DNA of 16,123 nucleotides from Candidatus Faecivivens stercoravium (GTDB lineage: Bacteria > Bacillota > Clostridia > Oscillospirales > Ruminococcaceae): the NCBI GenBank assembly GCA_018712425.1, contig DVHA01000318.1, positions 1 to 16,123 on the forward strand. The letters run 5' to 3'. The translations under genes and the position numbers were made by a program. Positions 6,514 through 13,342 of this stretch are shown piece after piece. Numbering within the stretch: position 1 is the stretch's first letter; each line of letters opens with the position of its first letter. The notes under the pieces were generated by a model that saw nothing but the letters and a program-made list of their open reading frames with translations, searched no databases and was not told the DNA's origin.

Positions 6514-7563
6514 ATGTTTTTTACAAGGGATATCGGCATCGACCTGGGCACCGCCAACACCCTGGTCTATATGAAAGGGCGGGGGATTATCATCCGTGAG
6601 CCCAGCGTCGTCGCCGTCGACGTCGGCAGCGACAAGGTGCGCTGCGTCGGCGAGGCGGCCAAGGAAGTTATCGGCCGGACGCCCGATTCGGTGGCCGTTG
6701 TGCGGCCGCTGCGGGACGGGGTCATCGCCGATTTCGACATTACCATCAGTATGCTGGAGGATTTGATCCGCCGGGCGACCGGTTCCAGCCTGCTCATCCG
6801 CCCGCGGGTGGTCATCTGCGTCCCCTCCGGCGTCACCGGCGTCGAACGCCGGGCGGTAAGGGACGTCACCGAACAGGCCGGCGCCCGGAAGGTGCTGGTC
6901 ATCGAGGAACCGATGGCGGCGGCGCTGGGGGCGGGGCTCCCGGTGTCGGAACCGACCGCTTCGATGGTCGCCGACATCGGCGGCGGGACGACCGAAGTGG
7001 CGGTCATTTCGCTGGGCGGCATTGTCGCCTCCCGCAGCATCCGGGTGGGCGGGGATAAGTTCGACGAAGCGATTATCTCCTATGTCCGCCGCAGCTTTAA
7101 CCTGCTGATCGGGGAACCGACCGCCGAAAAGGTCAAAATCGAGATCGGCAGCGCGATGCCGCTAAACGGCGAGGGGGAAGAGGAACTGTCGATGGAGATC
7201 AAGGGACGCAACCTCCTGACCGGCCTCCCCCAGTCGGTCCATATCACCTCCCAGCAGGTGCGCCAGGCCCTTCTGGCTCCGCTGAAAGAGGTGCTGGAGG
7301 CGGTCCGCTACACGCTGGAACGGACACCGCCCGACCTTTCGGCCGACATCATCGACCGGGGGATTATGCTGACCGGCGGCGGGGCGCTGCTCCGGGGCAT
7401 CGACCGGCTGATTCACGAGGCGACCAGTATGCCGGTCAAAATCGCCGAGAACCCGCTTGACTGCGTCGCGGTCGGGGCGGGACTGGTGCTGGATAACCTC
7501 GACGCGATGGCCGACGCCCTGAGCGAGGAGGACGTGCCCCAGTATAACCGGCAAAACTCATAA
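6514..7563 (+). CDS. mreB: Rod-shape determining actin homologue MreB/Mbl
   Basis: The 349-residue protein carries the actin-fold ATP-binding motifs. Phosphate 1 is DIGIDLGTANT at residues 6-16, phosphate 2 is ADIGGGTTEVAVIS near 149, and the adenosine motif LTGGGALLRGID is near 287. EEPMAAALGAG, typical of MreB, lies near 130. MreB polymerises on the inner membrane and directs side-wall synthesis with MreC, MreD, RodA and PBP2. The ATG at 6514 has a good GGAGGG Shine-Dalgarno at 6501-6506. It ends the dut-maf run and is separated from mreC by a 463-bp region with palindromes and a structured RNA, so mreB and mreC may have different expression levels. Only one paralogue is in the window, and telling MreB from Mbl or MreBH needs a tree. 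Confidence 0.96.
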   Translation: MFFTRDIGIDLGTANTLVYMKGRGIIIREPSVVAVDVGSDKVRCVGEAAKEVIGRTPDSVAVVRPLRDGVIADFDITISMLEDLIRRATGSSLLIRPRVVICVPSGVTGVERRAVRDVTEQAGARKVLVIEEPMAAALGAGLPVSEPTASMVADIGGGTTEVAVISLGGIVASRSIRVGGDKFDEAIISYVRRSFNLLIGEPTAEKVKIEIGSAMPLNGEGEEELSMEIKGRNLLTGLPQSVHITSQQVRQALLAPLKEVLEAVRYTLERTPPDLSADIIDRGIMLTGGGALLRGIDRLIHEATSMPVKIAENPLDCVAVGAGLVLDNLDAMADALSEEDVPQYNRQNS

Positions 7564-7570
7564 TGCCGCT

Positions 7571-7598
7571 TCTGCCAAAAAACAAGTTTTTTGGCAGA
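7571..7598 (+). terminator. 13-bp perfect palindrome at the end of mreB, possible terminator or mRNA 3' hairpin
   Basis: TCTGCCAAAAAAC at 7571-7583 pairs with GTTTTTTGGCAGA at 7586-7598 around a 2-nt centre. It starts 8 nt after the mreB stop. The T-run lies inside the descending arm instead of after the stem, so it is not a standard intrinsic terminator. A 3'-end stabilising hairpin or a protein-binding palindrome is also possible. Confidence 0.45.
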
Positions 7599-7650
7599 TA
7601 ACATCGGAACTGCATGCCTCCCTGCGGTCGATACTTGTTCCGATCAAGGT

Positions 7651-7683
7651 ATTTTTTCCGCCGTACATGCCGCCGGAAAAAAT
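7651..7683. repeat. 10-bp inverted repeat with A/T-run arms
   Basis: ATTTTTTCCG at 7651-7660 is matched by CGGAAAAAAT at 7674-7683 across a 13-nt loop. Like the palindrome just after mreB, it combines a GC step with a six-base A or T run. Read on the minus strand it has the same form. It may act as a terminator-like barrier or a binding site. Confidence 0.5.
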
Positions 7684-7766
7684 GTAATTTAATTTTTAGT
7701 GCGCATCTGAAATTTTTTCTTATAATGTTTAGCCTTTTTGATAAGTATTTGGCTATGTTTTTTTAC

Positions 7767-7772
7767 TATAAT
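7767..7772 (+). promoter_or_regulatory. Candidate -10 element for the structured RNA and mreC
   Basis: This exact TATAAT lies downstream of a very AT-rich tract that could act as an UP-like element. TTGATA at 7738-7743 resembles a -35 but is 23 bp away, too far for a standard promoter. With this -10, transcription would start near 7779-7780, about 23 nt before the closing stem of the folded RNA. A second TATAAT at 7721-7726 is an alternative. Confidence 0.5.
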
Positions 7773-7779
7773 ACAGGTT

Positions 7780-7977
7780 GGATTCGTAGAAACGCATAAA
7801 TCGGCGCTGGCGCTTACGTTGCGAAGGAACGTGCGGCAATCAAAAGTTTAGGATCGACCCCTTTTTAAAGGGGTCGCGAGAATCCAAGGAGCAGAGCTCC
7901 TTGGCAGGCGCCCACCTTCCGTACTTCCGAAGCTGGCCACAGCTATTGCACTTGAAATGAAGCGTGCGCAGCACCCA
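7780..7977 (+). ncRNA. Strongly structured RNA of about 175-200 nt between mreB and mreC (raiA-type RNA or mreC leader, identity uncertain)
   Basis: The ends pair to form a closing stem. Bases 7803-7809 (GGCGCTG) pair with 7969-7975 (CAGCACC, one mismatch), and 7810-7815 (GCGCTT) pair with 7960-7965 (AAGCGT, one G-U), with a 3-nt bulge. Inside are ACGTT/AACGT (7816-7820 with 7828-7832); a perfect CGACCCC/GGGGTCG stem extended by T/A pairs (7855-7864 with 7867-7876), flanked by GGAT/ATCC (7851-7854 with 7882-7885); and a perfect 9-bp stem CCAAGGAGC/GCTCCTTGG (7884-7892 with 7896-7904). AGCT/AGCT (7931-7934 with 7941-7944) is a weaker one. Such a closed multi-branch fold in a non-coding gap is good evidence for a functional RNA. 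Its size and shape recall large Firmicutes RNAs such as the raiA motif, but I cannot confirm a family. No T-run terminator follows, so it may be part of the mreC leader. Confidence 0.6.
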
Positions 7978-8026
7978 AAAAATAATCAAAAAATAAAAAA
8001 CCGGCGACCGGGAAGGAGGCGGGCAG

Positions 8027-8893
8027 GTGCGGGACTTTTTTAAAAGCAGAAAAGGGAAGCTCCTGCTCGCGGGAGCCGCGGTGCTGGTCGGGATGATCGT
8101 CTTTTCCGCCCGGTCGGGGGGGATTGCCACCTGGCCGCAGCAGGCCCTTTCGCTCGCCCTCTACCCCTTCCAGAAGGCCGCCCAGGTGGTGACTGACGCG
8201 GTCAGCGGCTGGGCGGGTGTCTTTTTAAACGCCCGGGAAAACTATGAGGAGAACATCCGGCTGCAGGAGGAGGTCAATTCCCTCCAAAACCAGCTGGCCC
8301 GGTACCAGTCCCTCGAACAGGAGAACGAGCGGCTGCGGGAGATGCTGGATATCCGGCAGGAAAATCCCGACCTCACCCTCATAGACGCCGCGGTCATCGC
8401 CCGGGACCCGTCCGACTTCTCCGCCTTTACGATCGACCGGGGGAGCCTTTCGGGCGTCTCCCTTTATGACCCGGTCATCACCAGTGCCGGCCTGGTCGGC
8501 TATGTCGGCGAACTCAGCCTGACAACCGCCCGGGTGGTCACCCTCTATTCCCCCGACTGCAACGTCGGGGCGGCCGCCGCCGATACCGGCGACTCGGGCA
8601 ATATCACCGGCGACCTCTCCCTCTCCCGGGAGGGGCTGACCCGGATGGAGCTGATTCCCCGGGACGCCGAGCTTTCCGCCGGGAGCCTGCTGATGACCAC
8701 CGGCCTCACCGGCAGCTTCCCCGAGGGGATTTTGATCGGCGAGGTGGTCGAGGTGCAGATGGAGGAGAGCGGCATCAGCCTCTGGGCGAGTGTCAGGCCC
8801 GCCGCCGACATTGGGGGGGCCTCGTCGGTCTTTGTCGTCACCGATTTTCCCGGGAAAGGGGCGGATGAGGGCGAAGGTGGGTCGGATAGCTGA
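8027..8893 (+). CDS. mreC: Rod shape-determining protein MreC
   Basis: The 288-residue protein has a short basic N-terminus and one membrane span (about residues 11-28). A coiled coil of charged heptads follows (about 63-108, ending ENERLREML), then the two beta-barrel domains with the family phrase FTIDRGSLSGV and a GLVGYVGEL segment. MreC sits outside the membrane as a scaffold that links MreB/MreD to PBP2 in the elongasome. The GTG at 8027 is supported by AAGGAGG at 8013-8019, 7 nt upstream; there is no better ATG at the family start. The upstream gap holds the folded RNA, which could affect its translation or transcription. Normally mreD would follow directly; here a methyltransferase gene intervenes after 51 bp. 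Confidence 0.94.
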   Translation: MRDFFKSRKGKLLLAGAAVLVGMIVFSARSGGIATWPQQALSLALYPFQKAAQVVTDAVSGWAGVFLNARENYEENIRLQEEVNSLQNQLARYQSLEQENERLREMLDIRQENPDLTLIDAAVIARDPSDFSAFTIDRGSLSGVSLYDPVITSAGLVGYVGELSLTTARVVTLYSPDCNVGAAAADTGDSGNITGDLSLSREGLTRMELIPRDAELSAGSLLMTTGLTGSFPEGILIGEVVEVQMEESGISLWASVRPAADIGGASSVFVVTDFPGKGADEGEGGSDS

Positions 8894-8944
8894 ACCATTC
8901 ACATACCCGTTTGATACTGGCCATTTTAAGGAGAAACGAAGCTT

Positions 8945-9679
8945 ATGAAAGAAAACCGTTACGACGACCCGGTCTTTTTCCGGAAATACAGCGAGATGGC
9001 CCGTTCCAGACTCGGCCTGGAAGGGGCCGGGGAGTGGAAGACCCTGCGGCCGATGCTGCCGGACTTTACCGGCAAACGGGTGCTGGACCTCGGCTGCGGT
9101 TACGGCTGGCACGCCTTTTACGCCGCCGAAAACGGGGCGGAAAAGGTCCTCGGCATCGACCTGTCGGAGAAGATGCTGGCGGTGGCCCGGGAGAAGAATA
9201 CCTTCCCAAACGTCCGGTTTGCCCGCGGCGCGATGGAGGACGTCCGCTTTCCGGACGGCAGTTTCGACGCCGTCCTCAGCTCCCTCGCCCTCCACTATGT
9301 GAAGGACTACGCCGAACTGGTGTCCCGGGTTTACCGCTGGCTTACCCCCGGCGGGGCCTTCGTCTTTTCGGCCGAACACCCGGCCTTCACCGCCTACGGG
9401 AACCAGGACTGGTACTACTCCCCGGAGGGGGAAATCCTCCACTTCCCGGTCGACCGGTATTTCTACGAAGGGGAGCGGGAGGCGGTTTTCCTCGGCGAGA
9501 AGGTTATCAAGTACCACCGGACGGTGGACGGCTACTTAAAACCCCTCTGGCAGGCCGGCTTTACGGTCGAGGACCTCTCGGAACCCCGGCCGCCGGAAGA
9601 GATGATGGACCTCCCCGGCATGAAGGACGAGATGCGCCGCCCGATGATGCTCCTCGTCTCCGCCCGGAAGCCGCTGTGA
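8945..9679 (+). CDS. Class I SAM-dependent methyltransferase, substrate unknown
   Basis: The 244-residue protein has the SAM-binding motif I VLDLGCGYGWHA at residues 46-57, the acidic end of strand 2 in GIDLSEKML near 72-80, a DAVLSSLALHYV motif near 113, and a LTPGGAFVFSAEHP segment. The C-terminal phrases GNQDWYYSPEG and GMKDEMRRPMML mark a widespread family of Firmicutes methyltransferases of the Methyltransf_11 type. I know of no proven substrate. AAGGAG at 8928-8933 lies 11 nt before the ATG. The gene sits between mreC and mreD, and its TGA overlaps the mreD GTG by 4 bp, so it is co-translated with the elongasome genes. Codon use matches its neighbours, so the arrival is not obviously recent. 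A role in cell-wall synthesis is only suggested by position. Confidence 0.92.
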   Translation: MKENRYDDPVFFRKYSEMARSRLGLEGAGEWKTLRPMLPDFTGKRVLDLGCGYGWHAFYAAENGAEKVLGIDLSEKMLAVAREKNTFPNVRFARGAMEDVRFPDGSFDAVLSSLALHYVKDYAELVSRVYRWLTPGGAFVFSAEHPAFTAYGNQDWYYSPEGEILHFPVDRYFYEGEREAVFLGEKVIKYHRTVDGYLKPLWQAGFTVEDLSEPRPPEEMMDLPGMKDEMRRPMMLLVSARKPL

Positions 9680-10248
9680 CCCTCGGGGGCCGGAAGGCGG
9701 TCAAATGGGGACTGTGGACGCTTCTCCTCTTTGCCCTGACCGGTTTGCAGAGCGCCCCGGCGGTGGCGGCGGCCGCCAGCCCGGTGCTCGGGGCGGCGAT
9801 GGCGGTTTCGGTGCTGCTGGCCGAGCGGAACGAGGCGGCGGCCTGCGGGTTCGCGGCCTTTGCGGGGCTTTTGTGGGACGTCTCGGCCGGGAAGCTGCTG
9901 GGCTATTACGGGCTGATGCTGCTGGGGGCGGGGGCGGCGGCCTGCTGGCTGCTCGGGAATTACCTCCGCCGCACCGCCTTAACCGCCGTCTGGTTGGCGG
10001 CGGCCGTCACCTTCCTCTGCCGGCTGATCGATTCGGAACTTTACCTGTTTATCTGGGGCTATGCCGGGGAGAGCCCCTGGCCGGTCATCGGCGAGGTGGC
10101 GCTCCAGAGCCTGACGACCGGGCTGGCCGCCTGGCCCATCTTCCTCCTCACCCGGTTCATCGGGCGGCGGGCAATGGGGGAGGAGCCCTCTTCCCTCCGG
10201 CTGCGCCACCCCTTCAACCCCGAAAAACCCCGCGGCAGGAGGCGATAG
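9676..10248 (+). CDS. mreD: Rod shape-determining protein MreD
   Basis: The product is a very hydrophobic 190-residue protein with about five or six membrane spans across residues 8-165, rich in Ala, Leu and Gly, and an Arg/Pro-rich cytosolic tail. Similarity to MreD is weak, as is usual for this family. Its position between mreC and PBP2, its size and the GLLWDVSAGKLLGYYGL segment (the MreD G-x-x-x-D-hydrophobic signature) support the call. MreD is the integral membrane partner of MreC and PBP2 in the elongasome. The GTG at 9676 overlaps the methyltransferase stop (GTGA). The frame is open much further upstream, but that part is an off-frame shadow of the methyltransferase. The next gene begins 1 nt after its stop. 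Confidence 0.88.
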   Translation: MTLGGRKAVKWGLWTLLLFALTGLQSAPAVAAAASPVLGAAMAVSVLLAERNEAAACGFAAFAGLLWDVSAGKLLGYYGLMLLGAGAAACWLLGNYLRRTALTAVWLAAAVTFLCRLIDSELYLFIWGYAGESPWPVIGEVALQSLTTGLAAWPIFLLTRFIGRRAMGEEPSSLRLRHPFNPEKPRGRRR

Positions 10249-10249
10249 G

Positions 10250-12280
10250 ATGCCGCTTCAGAACCTGAATTTAAAGCCCCGCCCCCCGAAGGGCAAAGGG
10301 ATCAGACGGCGGCTGCTGGGGCTGTCCGCCCTGTCGGCGGTGACGGCGGCGGTCTACCTCCTGTCGATGATGCGGATCCAGATTGTCGACGGCGCCCGAT
10401 ACCTCGAGGAAACCCTCTCCACCACCCTTTCGGTCATTCCGGTCCGGGCGGCCCGGGGGGAGATCCTCGACCGGGACGGGGAAGCCCTGGCCGAAAACCG
10501 GACGGGGATGAACATCGTCTTCTACTACAGCTTCTTCCCGCAGGAGCGGGCGGCCGAACAGATCGCCGCCCTCATCGCCCTCTGCGAGGAGAACGGCGAG
10601 TCCTGGTACGACCCGCTGCCGTTAAATGAAGACGGCACCGCCTTTACCGAAGGGAGCGAGACGTCTGTCGAAGCGCTGCGGGAGGCGCTCGGCCTCAGCA
10701 GCTATGCGACGGCGGACGACTGCCTCTACCGGCTCTGCGAGCGGTACGGGATTGAGGAGGAAGACCCGGTCCTCCGCCGGAAGATCGCCGGGGCCTGTTA
10801 CGGGATGCTGGTGCGGGAGTTTTCCCTGACCAACAACGAGTACACCTTCGCCCAGGATATCTCCCTCACCACCGCCCTCCAGCTCAAGGAGCGCTCCCGG
10901 GAGCTCCCCGGGGTCGACATCGCCGAGGAGGACATCCGCAGCTATCCCGACGGGACCACTGCCCCCCACCTGATCGGCACCGTCGGGTCGATGTCGGCGG
11001 AGGAGTGGGAGACCTACCGGGACGAAGGCTACCAGATGAGCGACTTTGTCGGCAAGTTCGGCATCGAACGGTACTGCGAGTCAATCCTCCGGGGGACCGA
11101 CGGCGAGCGGACGGTCGAGCAGGGGGAAAACGGCGAAATCCTGAGCGAAGAGGAGACGGTATCCCCCCAGTCGGGCAACTCGGTTTCCCTGACGATCGAC
11201 GCCGGCTTCCAGCAGCGGATGCAGCAGCTGCTGGAAGACTATATCCTGTCCCTGCGGGTCACCGGCGACCCCGAGACCGGCGGCAACGCCAAAGGCGGGG
11301 CGATCGCGGTGCTGGATGCCCGGAGCGGCGCGGTGCTGGCCCTTGCCACCTACCCTTCTTACGATATCTCCACCTATTATGAGGACTATTCCGACCTCCT
11401 CGCCGCCGAAAACACCCCCCTCATCAACCGGGCGGTGGACGGCCTCTACCGGCCGGGCTCGACCTTCAAGCCGGTGGTCGCGGCGGCGGCGCTGGGGGAG
11501 GGGGTCATCAGCCCCGCCGACACCGTCAGCTGCACCGGCGTCTATACCTATTACGACACCGTCATCGAGGGCAACACCTTCCGCCCGACCTGCCTCGGGG
11601 TCCACGGGGAGATTGCGCTCCGCGACGCGCTGCGGGAATCCTGCAACATCTTCTTCTACGACGTCGGCCGCCGGACGGGGATCGACGCGATCAACGAGTA
11701 CGCCGAAAACTGCGGCCTCGGGGTCTCCACCGGCCTCGAGCTGGGGGGCGCCGTCGGCACCCTCACCAGCCCGGAATATACCGAATCGCTCGGCGGCACC
11801 TGGACCCAGGGCAACGTTGTCCAGGCCTCGATCGGCCAGATGGACACGATGGTCTCCCCCCTCCAGATGGCGGTCGAGGCGATGACCATCGCCAACCGCG
11901 GCACCCGCTATAAGACCTATCTGATCGACGAAATCCGTTCCTACGACGGGAGTGAATTGATCGAGAAGACCGAGCCGGAAGTCCTCTCCTCCTTTTCGAT
12001 GGCCGAGTCCGATTTCCAGGCGATTATGGAGGGGATGGTCGGCGTCGGGCTGAATATCACAAACCCCGACTACGCCCTCGATTCCCTCGGCTACTGGGTC
12101 GCCGTCAAGACCGGCACCCCCCAGGTGACCACCGATACCACCAACTCCGCCGCCATCGCCTTTGCCCCGGCCGAAGACGCCGAGGTGGCGGTCGCCGTCA
12201 TGCTGGAGGAGGGGTACGGCGCCAACCGGCTGATCCGCGGGGTTCTGGAGGCCTGGGAGGAGGAAGTCCGGGAGCCGTAA
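10250..12280 (+). CDS. mrdA: Penicillin-binding protein 2 (class B transpeptidase)
   Basis: The 676-residue protein has a cytosolic Arg/Lys-rich start, a membrane anchor at about residues 24-42 and a dimerisation domain (about 60-320) containing ARGEILDRDGEALAENR. The C-terminal transpeptidase domain carries the active-site S404-TFK, S464-CN and K620-TG motifs, all intact. It cross-links peptidoglycan outside the membrane and is the target of beta-lactams. Its position after mreD and its family phrases (RPGSTFKP, ASIGQMDTMVSPLQMA) point to the elongation-specific PBP2 partner of RodA; rodA itself is not in the window. AGGAGG at 10237-10242 is 7 nt before the ATG. A division-type PBP is less likely given the mreD context. 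No PASTA domains are present. Confidence 0.95.
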   Translation: MPLQNLNLKPRPPKGKGIRRRLLGLSALSAVTAAVYLLSMMRIQIVDGARYLEETLSTTLSVIPVRAARGEILDRDGEALAENRTGMNIVFYYSFFPQERAAEQIAALIALCEENGESWYDPLPLNEDGTAFTEGSETSVEALREALGLSSYATADDCLYRLCERYGIEEEDPVLRRKIAGACYGMLVREFSLTNNEYTFAQDISLTTALQLKERSRELPGVDIAEEDIRSYPDGTTAPHLIGTVGSMSAEEWETYRDEGYQMSDFVGKFGIERYCESILRGTDGERTVEQGENGEILSEEETVSPQSGNSVSLTIDAGFQQRMQQLLEDYILSLRVTGDPETGGNAKGGAIAVLDARSGAVLALATYPSYDISTYYEDYSDLLAAENTPLINRAVDGLYRPGSTFKPVVAAAALGEGVISPADTVSCTGVYTYYDTVIEGNTFRPTCLGVHGEIALRDALRESCNIFFYDVGRRTGIDAINEYAENCGLGVSTGLELGGAVGTLTSPEYTESLGGTWTQGNVVQASIGQMDTMVSPLQMAVEAMTIANRGTRYKTYLIDEIRSYDGSELIEKTEPEVLSSFSMAESDFQAIMEGMVGVGLNITNPDYALDSLGYWVAVKTGTPQVTTDTTNSAAIAFAPAEDAEVAVAVMLEEGYGANRLIRGVLEAWEEEVREP

Positions 12281-12521
12281 GCGGAGGGCGGACAGCTGCG
12301 CCGGGAGTATGGGCATCCCTTCCAAGGGGAAAGGGTGAATTTTGTGCGATTCTCAAAAAGAAAGAGCAAGATCACCAAAAAAACATGGGAATTTATACAA
12401 ATTGTGAAAATCTGTAAAATTTCTCTGGAAGTTGGCGCCGGAATGTGGTAATATATGCTTATATGGACTTTGTGTGGGCGTTTTATGCCCATCGGCTGCG
12501 GGGATGGAAAGGAGGCCGGGG
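12281..12521. promoter_or_regulatory. 241-bp region before minD with probable promoter
   Basis: The first 60 bp are GC-rich and have no clear terminator: CCCT/AGGG around 12317-12326 is only a 4-bp stem and lacks a T-run. From about 12340 to 12470 the sequence turns A/T-rich. TGGTAATAT at 12446-12454 is an extended -10-like element (TG-n-TAATAT). TTGGCG at 12432-12437 followed by TATGCT at 12454-12459 with a 16-bp spacer is an alternative. No gene fits in this gap, although minC would be expected here. Confidence 0.5.
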
Positions 12522-13265
12522 ATGGCTGGCAGAAGAGCAAAGGTCATCGCGGTCACCTCGGGGAAAGGCGGCGTCGGCAAATCGACCCTGACCGTCTCCC
12601 TCGGGATCGCCGCCGCCTCGTCCGGCAAGCGGGTGCTGCTGGTTGAACTGGACGCCGGGCTCCGGGGGATGGATATCATGCTGGGGCTTTCGGGCGTCGT
12701 CTACGACCTCGGGGACCTGCTGGAAGGGCGCTGTAATATCAACAGCGCGATTATCCCTTCCCCCAACGTCCCGGAGCTGTACGCGATTGTCGCGCCGGTC
12801 AGCCTGAAAGGGCCGATCCTGATGCAGGACATCCGGCTTTTGATCGATGGGCTGCGGGCTTATTTTGACCTTATTTTCCTCGATACCCCGGCGGGGCTGG
12901 GGAAAGGCGTCCAGTACGCCTGCGAAGTCTCCGACCTTGCCCTCATCGTCGCGACCCCCGACCCGGTCTGTGTCCGGGACGGCGGCCAGGTGGTGCGGGA
13001 GATGGCGGAACGGGGCTTTACCGCCCACCGGCTGCTCATCAACCGGGTCAGCCGGAAGTTCATCCGCCGCCAGGTGGTGCGGGACCTCGACGAGGTGATC
13101 GACGGGGTCGGTTCCCAATTGATCGGCGTCGTGCCGGAAGACCCGGAGGTGACCCTTTTTTCTTCCTTCGGCCGGATGCCGGACCCCAGGGGAGAGCTCC
13201 AGCGGATCTGCAAAGCCGTCTGCCAGCGGCTGGACGGGCAGTATGTCCCGCTGATGATTCATTAA
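12522..13265 (+). CDS. minD: MinD-like septum-site ATPase lacking an evident membrane-targeting helix
   Basis: The 247-residue P-loop ATPase has the deviant Walker A GKGGVGKST with signature Lys15 and Lys20. The MinD-type A' region is LDAGLRGMDIMLGL (Asp44), and the Walker B-like segment is LIFLDTPAGLGKG. MinD dimerises with ATP on the membrane and, with MinC, blocks division near the poles. The protein ends in QRLDGQYVPLMIH. I see no basic amphipathic helix like the C-terminal targeting sequence of E. coli MinD. No minC precedes it and no minE follows. AAAGGAGG at 12508-12514 supports the ATG at 12522; the frame is open further upstream without a start signal. A ParA/FlhG-type MinD-like protein is the alternative, but the GLRGMD signature and location favour MinD. 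Confidence 0.87.
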   Translation: MAGRRAKVIAVTSGKGGVGKSTLTVSLGIAAASSGKRVLLVELDAGLRGMDIMLGLSGVVYDLGDLLEGRCNINSAIIPSPNVPELYAIVAPVSLKGPILMQDIRLLIDGLRAYFDLIFLDTPAGLGKGVQYACEVSDLALIVATPDPVCVRDGGQVVREMAERGFTAHRLLINRVSRKFIRRQVVRDLDEVIDGVGSQLIGVVPEDPEVTLFSSFGRMPDPRGELQRICKAVCQRLDGQYVPLMIH

Positions 13266-13279
13266 CGTACATAGATAAA

Positions 13280-13322
13280 CCGGCCCCGAAGGCCGGGTTG
13301 GAAATAGCTGCGGCCCCGGCCG
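13280..13322 (+). repeat. GC-rich mutually exclusive hairpins in the minD-mgsA gap
   Basis: CCGGCC at 13280-13285 pairs with GGCCGG at 13291-13296 (5-nt loop). A second CCGGCC at 13316-13321 could pair with the same GGCCGG instead. The 8-mer CGGCCCCG is repeated at 13281-13288 and 13311-13318. The last arm ends just 6 nt before the AAAGGA Shine-Dalgarno of mgsA. No T-run follows, so termination is unlikely. Confidence 0.45.
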
Positions 13323-13342
13323 TGTAGAAAGGAATGATCTCG

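Larger units (their letters stand above)
7564..7779. other. AT-rich non-coding stretch after mreB
   Basis: This first half of the 463-bp mreB-mreC gap has no credible gene. It holds two AT-armed palindromes (7571-7598 and 7651-7683), then a strongly A/T-rich tract from about 7683 to 7775. TATAAT occurs at 7721-7726 and again at 7767-7772. The base composition contrasts sharply with the GC-rich genes on both sides. Confidence 0.7.

Noticed and set aside
7614..7799. 61-codon open frame in the mreB-mreC gap
   Set aside because: It has no ribosome-binding site, has an odd Arg/Phe/Lys composition and crosses the palindrome and promoter region.
8225..9517. 430-codon open frame on the minus strand across mreC and the methyltransferase
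   Set aside because: It is a GC-rich shadow of two well-recognised genes on the plus strand and has no recognisable domain.
8911..9675. Long N-terminal extension of the mreD frame
   Set aside because: It lies entirely within the methyltransferase in another frame and is Arg/Gly/Pro-rich; the GTG at 9676 gives a normal MreD.
11081..12325. 414-codon open frame on the minus strand across pbp2
   Set aside because: It is antisense to the transpeptidase domain with all its motifs; long antisense frames are expected in such GC-rich DNA.
12310..12340. Intrinsic terminator after pbp2
   Set aside because: The CCCT/AGGG stem is 4 bp and only a short T-run (TTTT in GAATTTTG) follows at a distance.
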